Shown here in pieces: positions 36,143-44,500 of a DNA stretch of 64,000 nucleotides. A program made the translations under genes and the position numbers. Each line of letters opens with the position of its first letter. The stretch's first letter is position 1. Below the pieces are notes generated by a model. It worked only from the letters and a program-made list of their open reading frames with translations, had not been told where the DNA came from and searched no databases. The DNA lies in assembly GCF_000152725.1 (NCBI RefSeq), contig NZ_CH724131.1:915326-979325 (forward strand), written 5' to 3'. This stretch comes from Pseudooceanicola batsensis HTCC2597. Its GTDB lineage: Bacteria; Pseudomonadota; Alphaproteobacteria; Rhodobacterales; Rhodobacteraceae.

Positions 36143-36442
36143 TCAGCGAATGACGATCTCGTCCGACCGCATCAGCCCCAGCACATCCCGCGCCTGCTGG
36201 TCCAGCAGATCGAGATCGAGGTACTCGTCCGAGAGCCGCTCCGTCAGGTTCTCCATCCGCGCGATATCGGCCTGCAGCACATCCAGCTGCTCGATCAGCG
36301 CATCCCGATCCGCCTCGATCTCGGTACGGCGAAAGAGCCCCATCTCGCCCTGGACGGCGGAAAAGGTGAAATACATGCCGACACAGAAAACGCCCGCGAA
36401 ATAGATCAGCCCCGAAAAGGCGGGGCGTCCCGGATTGCTCAT
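36143..36442 (-). CDS. ftsB: septum formation initiator, FtsB/DivIC family
   Basis: A 99-residue bitopic division protein. A short cytoplasmic N-terminus is followed by one transmembrane helix (GLIYFAGVFCVGMYFTF, about 11-27) and a coiled coil (about 35-80, ALIEQLDVLQADIARMENLTERL). It would join FtsL and FtsQ at the divisome. GAGG lies five bases before the ATG at 36442. Next to pdhA, its common neighbour in alphaproteobacteria. Confidence 0.85.
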   Translation of the reverse strand: MSNPGRPAFSGLIYFAGVFCVGMYFTFSAVQGEMGLFRRTEIEADRDALIEQLDVLQADIARMENLTERLSDEYLDLDLLDQQARDVLGLMRSDEIVIR

Positions 36443-36558
36443 GATGACCTCATCCCGCCTCTTCCGGACGGTGCAGACACAATGCCACAAGCGATTCGCC
36501 CTGTGAATCCCTTTTCCGTTAAGCCTGTCTTAAATTCCCATCACAATCACCGCGCCTA

Positions 36559-36625
36559 CCCCCTTCTTTGGTCCGGCAAGTATCCTCGGGGGTCCGGGGG
36601 CAGACAGCCCCCGGTCCCGCCATCG
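36559..36625 (+). repeat. dispersed core-plus-hairpin element
   Basis: CTTCTTTGGTCCGGCAAGT then ATCC and CGGGGG is followed by the perfect hairpin CCGGGGGC/GCCCCCGG. Same core as at 14519. Confidence 0.65.
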
Positions 36626-36692
36626 ACACCCCGCGCCGACGTCAACCCGCGGAAGCCCCGTCCTCCTCAAGCTCCCCAAGGTGCCCTACGAC

Positions 36693-36922
36693 CATCATCC
36701 CCGACCTTGACCGACGATCTCCCGCCACCCGCGCCAACCATCATCCCCGGCCCCGACCAGGGATCTCCCGCCACCCGCACCAACCGTGATCCCCGGCCCT
36801 GACCGGGGATCTCCCGTCGCCCGCGCCAACCCTCTTCCCTGGCCCCGACCGGGGATCTCTCGTCACCCGCGCCAACCCTCGTCCCAAGGCTCCACCCGGG
36901 ATTCTCCCCCGGGAGCTCCTCG
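36693..36922. repeat. 46-bp tandem repeat array, five units
   Basis: Unit starts fall at 36693, 36739, 36785, 36831 and 36877, a constant 46-bp spacing. Each unit contains an inverted CCCCGG-CCGGGG hairpin followed by ATCTCCCGTCACCCGCGCC-like sequence. The units diverge at about 10-30 percent, so the array is not recent. Single units of the same family lie elsewhere in the window. Confidence 0.75.
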
Positions 36923-37022
36923 CAACGCGTCCGAGTATGACATCAGAACAAGCCAGTCCCGGTCCACCGGGACCCTTCGCTCCCCCGGTTCGCCGCCGAA
37001 ACGAGAGACTCGCTCCCCAGAC

Positions 37023-37248
37023 GCGGCGCTCGATCCCGGGGCTCCGCCCGTTCGCGCCTCGATTGATCCACCGGATCAATCGCCGCTCCCCAGACGCGGC
37101 GCTCGACCCCGGGGCTCCGCCCGTTCGCGCCTCGATTGATCCACCGGATCAATCGCCGCTGCGCGGAGCGGCGCTCGACCCCGGGGCTCCGCCCGTTCGC
37201 GCCTCGATTGATCCACCGGATCAATCGCCGCTGCGCGGAGCGGCGCTC
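37023..37248. repeat. 72-bp tandem repeat array ending in the fba stop codon
   Basis: Three units plus a short fourth start at 37023, 37096, 37168 and 37240. Each contains arms CGATTGATCC and GGATCAATCG around ACC, a strong 10-bp hairpin. Units are nearly identical apart from the first, so expansion is recent. The last partial unit overlaps the stop codon of the aldolase gene on the minus strand. Confidence 0.8.
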
Positions 37249-38140
37249 ACCCCGAAACCGAGGCCGCGTGGATCGCGTCCACCGTCTCCGCCAGCACCGC
37301 ATCGAACTCCGCATCCGACTGCTGCGCCGACAGCCCCTCGGTCAGCGCGCGCGAGAACGACGCGATCATGCCCGACTGCCGCGCCAGCCGCGCGTTCGCC
37401 TCCTCCCGCGAATACCCGCCCGACAGCGCCACCACCTTGATCACCCGCGGATGATCCACCAGCGGCTTGTAGTGGTTGTCCACCTCCGGCAGCGTCAGCT
37501 TCAGCATGACCTCCTGCCCCTCGGACAGCGCATCCAGCTCGGCCACGATCTCGTTCAGCAGCATCTCCTCGGCCTCGGCCTTGTCGGCGATCGAGATCGT
37601 CACCTCCGGCTCGATGATCGGCACCAGCCCGTGGCCGAGGATCCGACGGCCCACCTCGAACTGCTGCGCCACCACCGACCGCACGCCCGCCGGGTGCGCA
37701 GCCGAGATGACCGAGCGCATCTTGGTCCCGAAGATCCCCTTCGACACGCCCTTTTCCAGAAGCGCGTCCAGATCGGGCATGTCCTTCATCACCTGCACGC
37801 CGTTCTCTTCCCCGGCCAGCCCCTTGTCGACCTTGAGGAAGGGCACGACCTGCCGCTCCTCCCAGAGGTACCGCGCCGTCGGAATGCCGTCGATCTCGCC
37901 GTCCATGGTCCGCTCGAACAGGATCGCACCCACCACCTTGTCGCCCGAAAAGGCCGGCGACTTGATGATCCGCGCCCGCATCTCGTGGATCAGGCCGAAC
38001 ATCTCCTCCTCGCCGGAATAGGCATCCTCCCCGATCCCGTATAGGTTCAGCGCCTTGGGCGTCGAGCCCCCCGACTGGTCAAGCGCGGCGATGAATCCCT
38101 GGCCCGCGGCAATCTGCTGTTTCTGCTGTGCTTTCGTCAT
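37247..38140 (-). CDS. fba: class I fructose-bisphosphate aldolase
   Basis: A 297-residue Schiff-base aldolase that interconverts fructose 1,6-bisphosphate with two triose phosphates. It contains ALDQSGGSTPKAL at the N-terminus, FERTMDGEIDG, VVPFLKVDKGLA and EVMLKLTLPEVDN with the active-site lysine. Its length fits bacterial class I enzymes. It lies 104 bases downstream of pgk and probably shares its transcript. Three 72-bp hairpin repeats begin at its stop codon. Confidence 0.93.
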   Translation of the reverse strand: MTKAQQKQQIAAGQGFIAALDQSGGSTPKALNLYGIGEDAYSGEEEMFGLIHEMRARIIKSPAFSGDKVVGAILFERTMDGEIDGIPTARYLWEERQVVPFLKVDKGLAGEENGVQVMKDMPDLDALLEKGVSKGIFGTKMRSVISAAHPAGVRSVVAQQFEVGRRILGHGLVPIIEPEVTISIADKAEAEEMLLNEIVAELDALSEGQEVMLKLTLPEVDNHYKPLVDHPRVIKVVALSGGYSREEANARLARQSGMIASFSRALTEGLSAQQSDAEFDAVLAETVDAIHAASVSG

Positions 38141-38244
38141 GATACGCCCTGTTTCTTCAATTCCCTGCGCGGCTCGGACCGCCTTGTCGGGTTTCTAGGC
38201 CGCGTGGCACGCCCTGGCCAGCCCGTTGGCGCTAACGCCCCGCC

Positions 38245-39429
38245 TCAACCCGACAATGCGGCGACGCCGGGCAGCTCCTTGCCCTCCATCCACTCGAGAA
38301 AGGCCCCCCCGGCGGTCGAGACATAGGTGAAGGCCTCCGCCGCCCCGGCGCCGTTCAGCGCCGCCACCGTGTCGCCGCCGCCCGCGACCGAGGTCAGCCG
38401 CCCGGCCCGCGTCAGTTCCGCCGCCCGCGCCGCCGCCGCGTTGGTCGCCGCGTCGAAGGGCGGGATCTCGAAGGCCCCGAGCGGCCCGTTCCAGATCAGC
38501 GTCTTCGCCCGGTCCAGAGCCTGCCCCACATGCGCCACCGAATCCGGCCCCGCATCCAGGATCATCGCGTCCGCCGGGCAGTCCTCGGCCTTCACCACCT
38601 GGCTCTCGGCGCCCTCCTTGAACTCCCGCGCCACCACCACGTCGCGCGGCAGCAGCAGCTCGCAGCCCGTCGCCGCCGCCTTCTCGGCGATGGTCCGCGC
38701 CGTCCCGGCCATCTCGTGCTCGCAGAGCGACTGCCCCACATCCAGCCCCTGCGCGGCGAGAAAGGTGTTCGCCATCCCGCCGCCGATCACCAGCATGTCG
38801 ACCTTTTCCACGAGGTTCCCCAGCAGGTCGAGCTTGGTCGACACCTTCGCGCCCCCCACGACCGCCAGCACCGGCCGCTCCGGTTCGCCGAGCGCCGCCT
38901 CCAGCGCCCGCAGCTCCGCCTGCATCAGCCGCCCCGCGCAGGAGGGCAGGTGATGCGCCACCCCCTCGGTCGAGGCATGGGCCCGGTGCGCCGCGCTGAA
39001 GGCGTCGTTGCAATAGACATCCCCCAGCCCCGCCAGCCGTTTCGCGAAGGCCGGGTCGTTCGCCTCCTCGCCCGGATGGAACCGGATGTTCTCCAGCAGG
39101 ATGACGCGCGCCCCGGCCTGTTCCTCGGTCGGGCTCTCGCCGCCTTCCAGCGTCTCGATGAAGGCGACCCTCTCGCCCAGCTTCTCCTCCAGCACCGGCA
39201 GCACCTGCCGCAGCGACATGTCCAGCACGACCCTGCCCTTGGGCCGGCCGAAATGCGCGATCAGAACCGGCTTGCCCCCCCGCGACAGGATATCCCGGAC
39301 CGTCGGCACGATCCGCTCGATCCGGGTGGCATCCGTCACCCGGCCCGCCTCGACCGGCACGTTTATGTCGACGCGCACCAGCACCCGCTTGCCGTCAAGT
39401 TCCAGATCGTCAAGGGTTTTCCATCCCAT
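38245..39429 (-). CDS. pgk: phosphoglycerate kinase
   Basis: A 394-residue glycolytic kinase that transfers phosphate from 1,3-bisphosphoglycerate to ADP. It contains [26 protein letters not shown] and [14 protein letters not shown] in the N-domain, and [28 protein letters not shown] and [12 protein letters not shown] in the C-domain. Length and motifs are normal. First gene of pgk-fba on the minus strand. Confidence 0.97.
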   Translation of the reverse strand: MGWKTLDDLELDGKRVLVRVDINVPVEAGRVTDATRIERIVPTVRDILSRGGKPVLIAHFGRPKGRVVLDMSLRQVLPVLEEKLGERVAFIETLEGGESPTEEQAGARVILLENIRFHPGEEANDPAFAKRLAGLGDVYCNDAFSAAHRAHASTEGVAHHLPSCAGRLMQAELRALEAALGEPERPVLAVVGGAKVSTKLDLLGNLVEKVDMLVIGGGMANTFLAAQGLDVGQSLCEHEMAGTARTIAEKAAATGCELLLPRDVVVAREFKEGAESQVVKAEDCPADAMILDAGPDSVAHVGQALDRAKTLIWNGPLGAFEIPPFDAATNAAAARAAELTRAGRLTSVAGGGDTVAALNGAGAAEAFTYVSTAGGAFLEWMEGKELPGVAALSG

Positions 39430-40155
39430 ATCGGCCGCTCCCGCCTGTCCGGTCCATAGTCCCGCGCCTTTTCGCGTGCGCGGCCAGAGGCGTCAACACC
39501 GGTAGCGCTCGCGCCGCGTGAGGGGAAACAATGGCCCGGTTTGCCGCCGATTCCACCCCTCCTTCCGAAGCACCCGATCCCGCAAGGGGTCGCCGCCTCC
39601 CGGGCAACGCGCGGTTTCCGCCCCGGCCGCCCCCGCCCCGGCGAACCTGCCCGGCCGCACACAAGGGGGCCGACAGGCCCTCGCACTGACACGCGAGCGT
39701 TTCCCCCGGCCGTTCAGGGCCACCCCGCCCCCTGTCCCGGCAGTGACATAGACGCCGCCCCGAATGCAGGCCGGCACCGCCCGCGAAGACGCCGGACGAT
39801 CCCACGACCCCGACACGACGACCACCCGCCCCTCCAACAGGAGCAGTCCTTTCAGGCTCGGCCCGCTCGGCCGGGTCTCGCGGCTCCCCTCGGCACCCCG
39901 GAAATCGTCTCCCGCCCGCAAGCGCCGACCCGCCCCCGGCGCGGCGCCCGCGCCGCCGTCCCGCCTCGACCGGCCGCCAGGCCCCTCTCGCCACCCGGCC
40001 CGTCAGGCGCCCCACCCCTGCTTCTTCTTGCCCGAAATATCCCGGGGAGCGCGAGGGGCCGGCCCCTCGCTCCGCCCCCTTCCGCCCGCGCGACCGCTTG
40101 GCATTTGCCGCCCGTCCGACTACATCACCCGGCAACACCCGGACCGGAGGACCCC
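39430..40155. other. non-coding gap between pgk and ppi, with a core-plus-hairpin element
   Basis: Divergent promoter region of pgk and the cyclophilin pair. At 40021-40070 CTTCTTCTTGCCCGAAATAT plus CCCGGGGAG leads into the perfect hairpin GCGAGGGGCC/GGCCCCTCGC, a copy of the element family. No gene is supported in the rest. Confidence 0.55.
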
Positions 40156-40662
40156 ATGGCCGAGATCAAAGACCCCGAGAACACCATCCTGATGGAACTC
40201 AAGGACGGCACCGTCACCATCGAGCTTCTGCCCGACGTGGCCCCGCAGCACGCCGACCGGATGAAGGAACTCGCCCGCGCCGGCGCCTACGACAACGTGG
40301 CCTTCCACCGCGTCATCGACGGCTTCATGGCCCAGACCGGCGACGTCCAGCACGCCAACATGGAACAGGACTACAATCCCCGCATGGCCGGCACCGGCGG
40401 CTCCGACCTGCCCGACCTGCCGGCCGAATTCTCCAAGCTGCCGCACGACCGCGGCACGCTCGGCGCGGCGCGGTCGCAGAACCCCAATTCCGCCAACAGC
40501 CAGTTCTTCATCAACTTCTCCGACAACCACTTCCTCAACGGCCAGTACACCGTCTACGGCCGCGTGATCGAGGGCATGGAACATGTCGACGCCATCACCC
40601 GGGGCGAGCCGCCCGCCAATCCCGACCGCATGGTCTCGGTCAAGGTGGCGGCGGATGCGTGA
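40156..40662 (+). CDS. ppiB: peptidyl-prolyl cis-trans isomerase, cytoplasmic cyclophilin
   Basis: A 168-residue cyclophilin without signal peptide. FHRVIDGFMAQTGDVQ, GAARSQNPNSANSQFFINF and FLNGQYTVYGRVIEGM are the active-site and structural motifs. It speeds proline isomerisation in folding proteins. GGAGG lies six bases before the ATG. It overlaps the next cyclophilin gene by eight bases. Confidence 0.94.
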   Translation: MAEIKDPENTILMELKDGTVTIELLPDVAPQHADRMKELARAGAYDNVAFHRVIDGFMAQTGDVQHANMEQDYNPRMAGTGGSDLPDLPAEFSKLPHDRGTLGAARSQNPNSANSQFFINFSDNHFLNGQYTVYGRVIEGMEHVDAITRGEPPANPDRMVSVKVAADA

Positions 40663-41203
40663 CGCCCTGATCGCCCTGGCGCTGCTGGCCGCCGCGCCGC
40701 TGCACGCCACCGGTCTCGACATCGAGATCGGCGGACAGGCCAGCGGCACCGTCCACATCGACCTCTTCGAGGACCTCGCCCCGGACCACGTCGCCCAGAT
40801 CACCGCCATCGCGGAAAGCGGCGCCTATGACGGCGTCTACTTCCACCGCGTGATCGAGGGCTTCATGGCCCAGACCGGCGACGTGCAATATGCCCATGCC
40901 GGCGGCGACATGCGCCGCGCCGGCACCGGCGGCTCCGACCGGCCCGACATTCCGGCGGAGTTCTCCGACCGCCCCTTCGACCGCGGCGTGGTCGGCATGG
41001 CCCGGTCGCAGGACCCGGACAGCGCCAATTCGCAGTTCTTCATCATGTTCGACCGGGGGCACTTCCTCAACGGCCAGTACACGGTCGTCGGCGAGGTGAC
41101 CGAGGGCATGGAGGTGATCGACGCCATCAAGCGCGGCGACGGCCCCAACGGCGCCGTCATCGGCGAGCCGGACCGGATGGTCACGGTCACCGTCACCGAC
41201 TGA
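40655..41203 (+). CDS. peptidyl-prolyl cis-trans isomerase, exported cyclophilin
   Basis: A 182-residue cyclophilin with a signal peptide (MRDALIALALLAAAPLHATG). The catalytic core FHRVIEGFMAQTGDVQ, MARSQDPDSANSQFFIMF and FLNGQYTVVGEVTEGM closely parallels the upstream gene, so the pair arose by tandem duplication and one copy gained export. It acts in the periplasm. Translation is coupled through an eight-base overlap. Confidence 0.92.
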   Translation: MRDALIALALLAAAPLHATGLDIEIGGQASGTVHIDLFEDLAPDHVAQITAIAESGAYDGVYFHRVIEGFMAQTGDVQYAHAGGDMRRAGTGGSDRPDIPAEFSDRPFDRGVVGMARSQDPDSANSQFFIMFDRGHFLNGQYTVVGEVTEGMEVIDAIKRGDGPNGAVIGEPDRMVTVTVTD

Positions 41204-41270
41204 CCCACCCCGACCGGCGGCCTTCCGTCCGCCCCGGACCGCACCGAGGCACCGGTCACCCGACACCGAC

Positions 41271-41450
41271 GGAATCCCCGGCCCCGACCGGGGATCTCCA
41301 GCCACCTCGCGCGAACCTCATCGCCGGCCGCGGATCTCCCTCCCCCGCACCACCGCCGTGCCCGGTCGCAACTGCGGGTCTTTCGCCAGCCCGTATCAAC
41401 CTCATCCCCGGCCCCGACCGGAGATCCCGGGACACCCCGCGCCAAAACCG
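41271..41450. repeat. single units of the 46-bp REP-like family
   Basis: Two units (41271-41317 and 41401-41450) carry the same CCCCGGCCCCGACCGG hairpin and trailing GATCTCC as the tandem array at 36693. They fill most of the 419-base gap after the cyclophilins; the rest shows nothing. Confidence 0.65.
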
Positions 41451-41622
41451 CCTCCCCGCTCCCCCACGACGCCAGAAGAGCGGCAGAGCCGACACGCCAT
41501 CCGCAAGGCGCCCCTCCGGCGCCCTTCCCCAGCCTCCGCGCGCCGGCGTCATTGAAATCCGCACGTTTCCCTCCAGCTTCTCCTGTGGTTGGATCACCCC
41601 GTACCCCGCAGAAGGAGCCGCG

Positions 41623-42399
41623 ATGCGCCTCGCCATCGACGTGAAGATGCACTACCGCTTTCCGGTCCCGAATACGGTCTTCCTCGCGCTCGAGGCCGCC
41701 GAGACCGACGGGCAGATCCTCCGCGCGCAATCCCTCCTGACCGGCAACGCCACCCAGTACCGGATCGCGGGCGATGCCGGCGTCGGCGAACGGTTCTGGG
41801 CCACGGTGCCGGGCAACGACCTTGTCGTGGACTACGCCGCGACGGTGGACATCACCCGCACCGCCACCCCGCTCGAGATGCTGCCCGCCACGCCCGTCCA
41901 CCTGATCCCGGCCGAGGCCGCACCCTACCTGCGCCCCTCGCGCTACTGCCAGTCGGACAAGTTCGTCGCCTTCATCGACAAGCGCTTCGGCCATCTTCAG
42001 GGCGGGGCCAAGGTCGCCGCCATCCGCGACTGGATCGAGGAGAACCTTACCTACGTGCCCGGCGCCTCGGATTCCGACACGAACGTTCTGGAAACCTTCG
42101 CCAGCCGGCAGGGGGTCTGCCGCGACTATGCGCACCTGCTCTGCGCCATGGTCCGCGCCGCCCAGATCCCGGCCCGCGCCGTCGCGGCCTACGGCCCGGA
42201 CGTCTGGCCGCAGGATTTTCACGCCGTGGCCGAGGTCTGGCTGAACGGCGCCTGGCACCTCGTCGATGCGACGGGCATGGGCGGCCCGGAAACCCTCGCC
42301 GTGATCGCCGTGGGCCGCGACGCCTACGACATCGCCTTCATGGAAAGCCAAGCGCCCGCGCAACTGCTGTTGCTGCAGGTCCAGGTCTGGCGGGTGTAG
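41623..42399 (+). CDS. transglutaminase-like family protein
   Basis: A 258-residue protein. Residues 1-100 are a beta-rich N-terminal domain of the bacterial transglutaminase type. The catalytic core has Cys in RQGVCRDYAHLLCAMVRAA, His in DFHAVAEVWLNGAWHLVDATG and Asp in the same stretch. It is probably a cysteine protease or cross-linking enzyme of unknown substrate. AGAAGGAG precedes the ATG. It stands alone. Confidence 0.85.
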   Translation: MRLAIDVKMHYRFPVPNTVFLALEAAETDGQILRAQSLLTGNATQYRIAGDAGVGERFWATVPGNDLVVDYAATVDITRTATPLEMLPATPVHLIPAEAAPYLRPSRYCQSDKFVAFIDKRFGHLQGGAKVAAIRDWIEENLTYVPGASDSDTNVLETFASRQGVCRDYAHLLCAMVRAAQIPARAVAAYGPDVWPQDFHAVAEVWLNGAWHLVDATGMGGPETLAVIAVGRDAYDIAFMESQAPAQLLLLQVQVWRV

Positions 42400-42704
42400 C
42401 CGGGCTTGGGCCGCATGTGGGCACCACCCAGCATTGCGTCCTCGTTGGCGGCCGTATCCGGCTTTCAGCCGGGCCCGTCCTGTACTCGGGAAATGGTGCA
42501 CGCGCCCTGAAGAATTTCTTTTCATGCAATTGCGCCGTTGCAGAAACGCAAGTCGCTGAATATACGATAACATTTTTAGCAATGCACGTATGACGTGAGC
42601 CATCTATTCCCGGAACTCGTTTACATGGCAAGCAAGAACATGTTTGGCTGAACGTGTTTGGGACTGAGATTGAACCAGACAAATATTTTATTGGGGGAGA
42701 TACA
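42400..42704. promoter_or_regulatory. AT-rich upstream region of the third VPLPA-CTERM gene
   Basis: The second half is much richer in A and T than the surroundings. It holds GCAATTGCGCCGTTGCA at 42526-42542, which matches 14 of 17 bases upstream of the fourth VPLPA-CTERM gene (59194-59210). No promoter could be assigned with certainty. Confidence 0.45.
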
Positions 42705-43526
42705 ATGAGAAGAGAACTTCTGATTGCCGCAGCGATTGCGGCGATCTCGTCGCCTGCATGGGCTGTCGAGATCAACTACCTGGACGGTTCGCAAGGCTGG
42801 GACAAGGGTCCGACCAACGCCAACGGCACGGCAGAAATCGTCGATTTGACCGGGGAAGGAGGCGCGCTCGAGAACAATGCGCCGCAGCCGACCGGCGCGG
42901 TCAAGCTCACCACGGACGCCACGAACGCCGGACGGGCCGAGGTCAGCCTTGAAGGTAATTTCGGGCTGGTTTCCGACCTCCTCAATGGAGGCCTGACGGT
43001 TCAGTATTCCTGGTACGACACGGCGGGAACGCCGGTCGCGGCTCCGTCCCTGAAACTGGCGTTCGACAATCCCACCTACGACGCGGGTGCAGGGAACGAT
43101 GGTTACGGCCAACTGATTTTCGAACCCTATTGGCAGGGACCGACGAATGCATCGATCACTCCGACCCAGGGCGACTGGGTGACCGAAACGATCAACCTGA
43201 ACAGCGGCAAGTTCTGGAACTCCGGCATGTTCGGCGTCGCCAGCTCCGCGGGAGGTCCTCCCAACCAGACGATCACGGAGTGGGCGGCCCTGTCCGACCC
43301 CGCTTTCCTCGACGCGAACCTTGTCGGAATCTCCGTCGGCCTCGGGTCCTACAATCCGTCCGAGACCGGTTACGTCGACGACATTCGGATCTCGGGAACG
43401 CTGCTCGACGGCAACTACGATTTCGAAGCCACGACGCCCGCCATTCCGCTGCCGGCCTCGCTGCCACTGCTTCTTGCCGGGTCGCTGGCACTGGGCGGAC
43501 TGCGCATGCGGCGGCGCAAAGGCTGA
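42705..43526 (+). CDS. VPLPA-CTERM sorting domain protein
   Basis: A 273-residue exported protein. The signal peptide MRRELLIAAAIAAISSPAWA is clear, a beta-sandwich-like middle region follows (LGSYNPSETGYVDDIRISG), and the C-terminus is IPLPASLPLLLAGSLALGGLR plus MRRRKG. GGGGAG lies six bases before the ATG. The central region resembles concanavalin-like lectin folds in PEP-CTERM proteins, but I cannot name a family. A strong terminator follows. Confidence 0.85.
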   Translation: MRRELLIAAAIAAISSPAWAVEINYLDGSQGWDKGPTNANGTAEIVDLTGEGGALENNAPQPTGAVKLTTDATNAGRAEVSLEGNFGLVSDLLNGGLTVQYSWYDTAGTPVAAPSLKLAFDNPTYDAGAGNDGYGQLIFEPYWQGPTNASITPTQGDWVTETINLNSGKFWNSGMFGVASSAGGPPNQTITEWAALSDPAFLDANLVGISVGLGSYNPSETGYVDDIRISGTLLDGNYDFEATTPAIPLPASLPLLLAGSLALGGLRMRRRKG

Positions 43527-43546
43527 CGCCTCGCCGATCGACGGAA

Positions 43547-43579
43547 GAAAGGGGGGCCTGAACGCAGGCCCCCCTTTTC
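43547..43579. terminator. bidirectional intrinsic terminator
   Basis: GGGGGGCCTG and CAGGCCCCCC around AACG form a perfect 10-bp stem, flanked by AAA on the left and TTTT on the right. It serves the VPLPA-CTERM gene on the plus strand and cysE on the minus strand. Confidence 0.93.
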
Positions 43580-43602
43580 ATTCGCTCATATACCCAAGGG
43601 CC

Positions 43603-44406
43603 TCACCCCCCGAACAGGTGATCCATCGTCAGCGAGGGCTGGTCGCAGCCCGCCTCGCCCACCACCTTCGCGGGAACGCCGGCCACCGTCTTGCAGGAGT
43701 CCACGTCGTGCAGAACGACCGATCCCGCCGCGATCCGCGAACAGTGGCCGATGCGGATGTTGCCCAGCACCTTGGCCCCCGCACCGATCAGGACTCCGTC
43801 GCCGATCTTGGGGTGCCGGTCCTCCTCTTCCTTGCCGGTCCCGCCGAGTGTCACCGAATGCAGCATCGACACGTTGTTGCCGACCACCGCCGTCTCGCCG
43901 ATGACGATGGAATGGGCGTGGTCGATCATGATCCCCTGCCCGATCCGGGCCGCCGGGTGGATGTCGATCCCGTAGACCTCGGAACAGCGCATCTGGAAGA
44001 AATAGGCCAGGTCCTGCCGGCCCTCCCGCCACAGCCAATGCGCCACGCGATAGGCCTGCACCGCCTGGAAGCCCTTGAAATACAGCAACGGCTGGATGAA
44101 CCGGTGACAGGCCGGGTCGCGGTCGTAGGTCGCCACGATATCCGCCCGGGCCGAGGCCGCCAGATCGGGATCCGCGCGATAGGCCTCGTCGCAGATCTCC
44201 CGCAAAAGCTGCTCGGACATCTCGGAATTGGTCAGCTTCATCGCGATGCGATAGGCCAGCGCGTTCTCGATCGACGGATGATGCAGCAGGGCGGAATGGA
44301 TCTGCCCGCCCAGGAGCGGTTCCTCCGAGATGGCGTCTTCGGCTTCCTGCGTCATGCGATCCCAGACGGGGTCGACCGCGGTGACCGAGGGTTGCGTATG
44401 GGCCAT
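43603..44406 (-). CDS. cysE: serine O-acetyltransferase
   Basis: A 267-residue hexapeptide-repeat acetyltransferase that makes O-acetylserine for cysteine synthesis. The N-terminal helical part is followed by EVYGIDIHPAARIGQGIMIDHAHSIVIGE and HPKIGDGVLIGAGAKVLGNIRIG, the left-handed beta-helix with catalytic His. The ATG at 44406 has AGGA seven bases upstream. It converges with the third VPLPA-CTERM gene. No Cys leader is visible here, unlike cysS. Confidence 0.95.
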   Translation of the reverse strand: MAHTQPSVTAVDPVWDRMTQEAEDAISEEPLLGGQIHSALLHHPSIENALAYRIAMKLTNSEMSEQLLREICDEAYRADPDLAASARADIVATYDRDPACHRFIQPLLYFKGFQAVQAYRVAHWLWREGRQDLAYFFQMRCSEVYGIDIHPAARIGQGIMIDHAHSIVIGETAVVGNNVSMLHSVTLGGTGKEEEDRHPKIGDGVLIGAGAKVLGNIRIGHCSRIAAGSVVLHDVDSCKTVAGVPAKVVGEAGCDQPSLTMDHLFGG

Positions 44407-44500
44407 GGCGCATCCTTTCCTGTTCGCCGCCAGCCTAGCAAATAGCCGCCCGGGGTGAAAACGCAATGATGTGATGAGCGCGATTGCGGGCCCGAATGGG

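Noticed and set aside
36693..37248. Possible CRISPR array
   Set aside because: The 46-bp and 72-bp repeats are contiguous tandem units without unique spacers, and no cas gene is present.
42526..42542. Sigma-54 promoter upstream of the third VPLPA-CTERM gene
   Set aside because: The GG and GC doublets are not at the required 12-base spacing, and the same holds at 59194.
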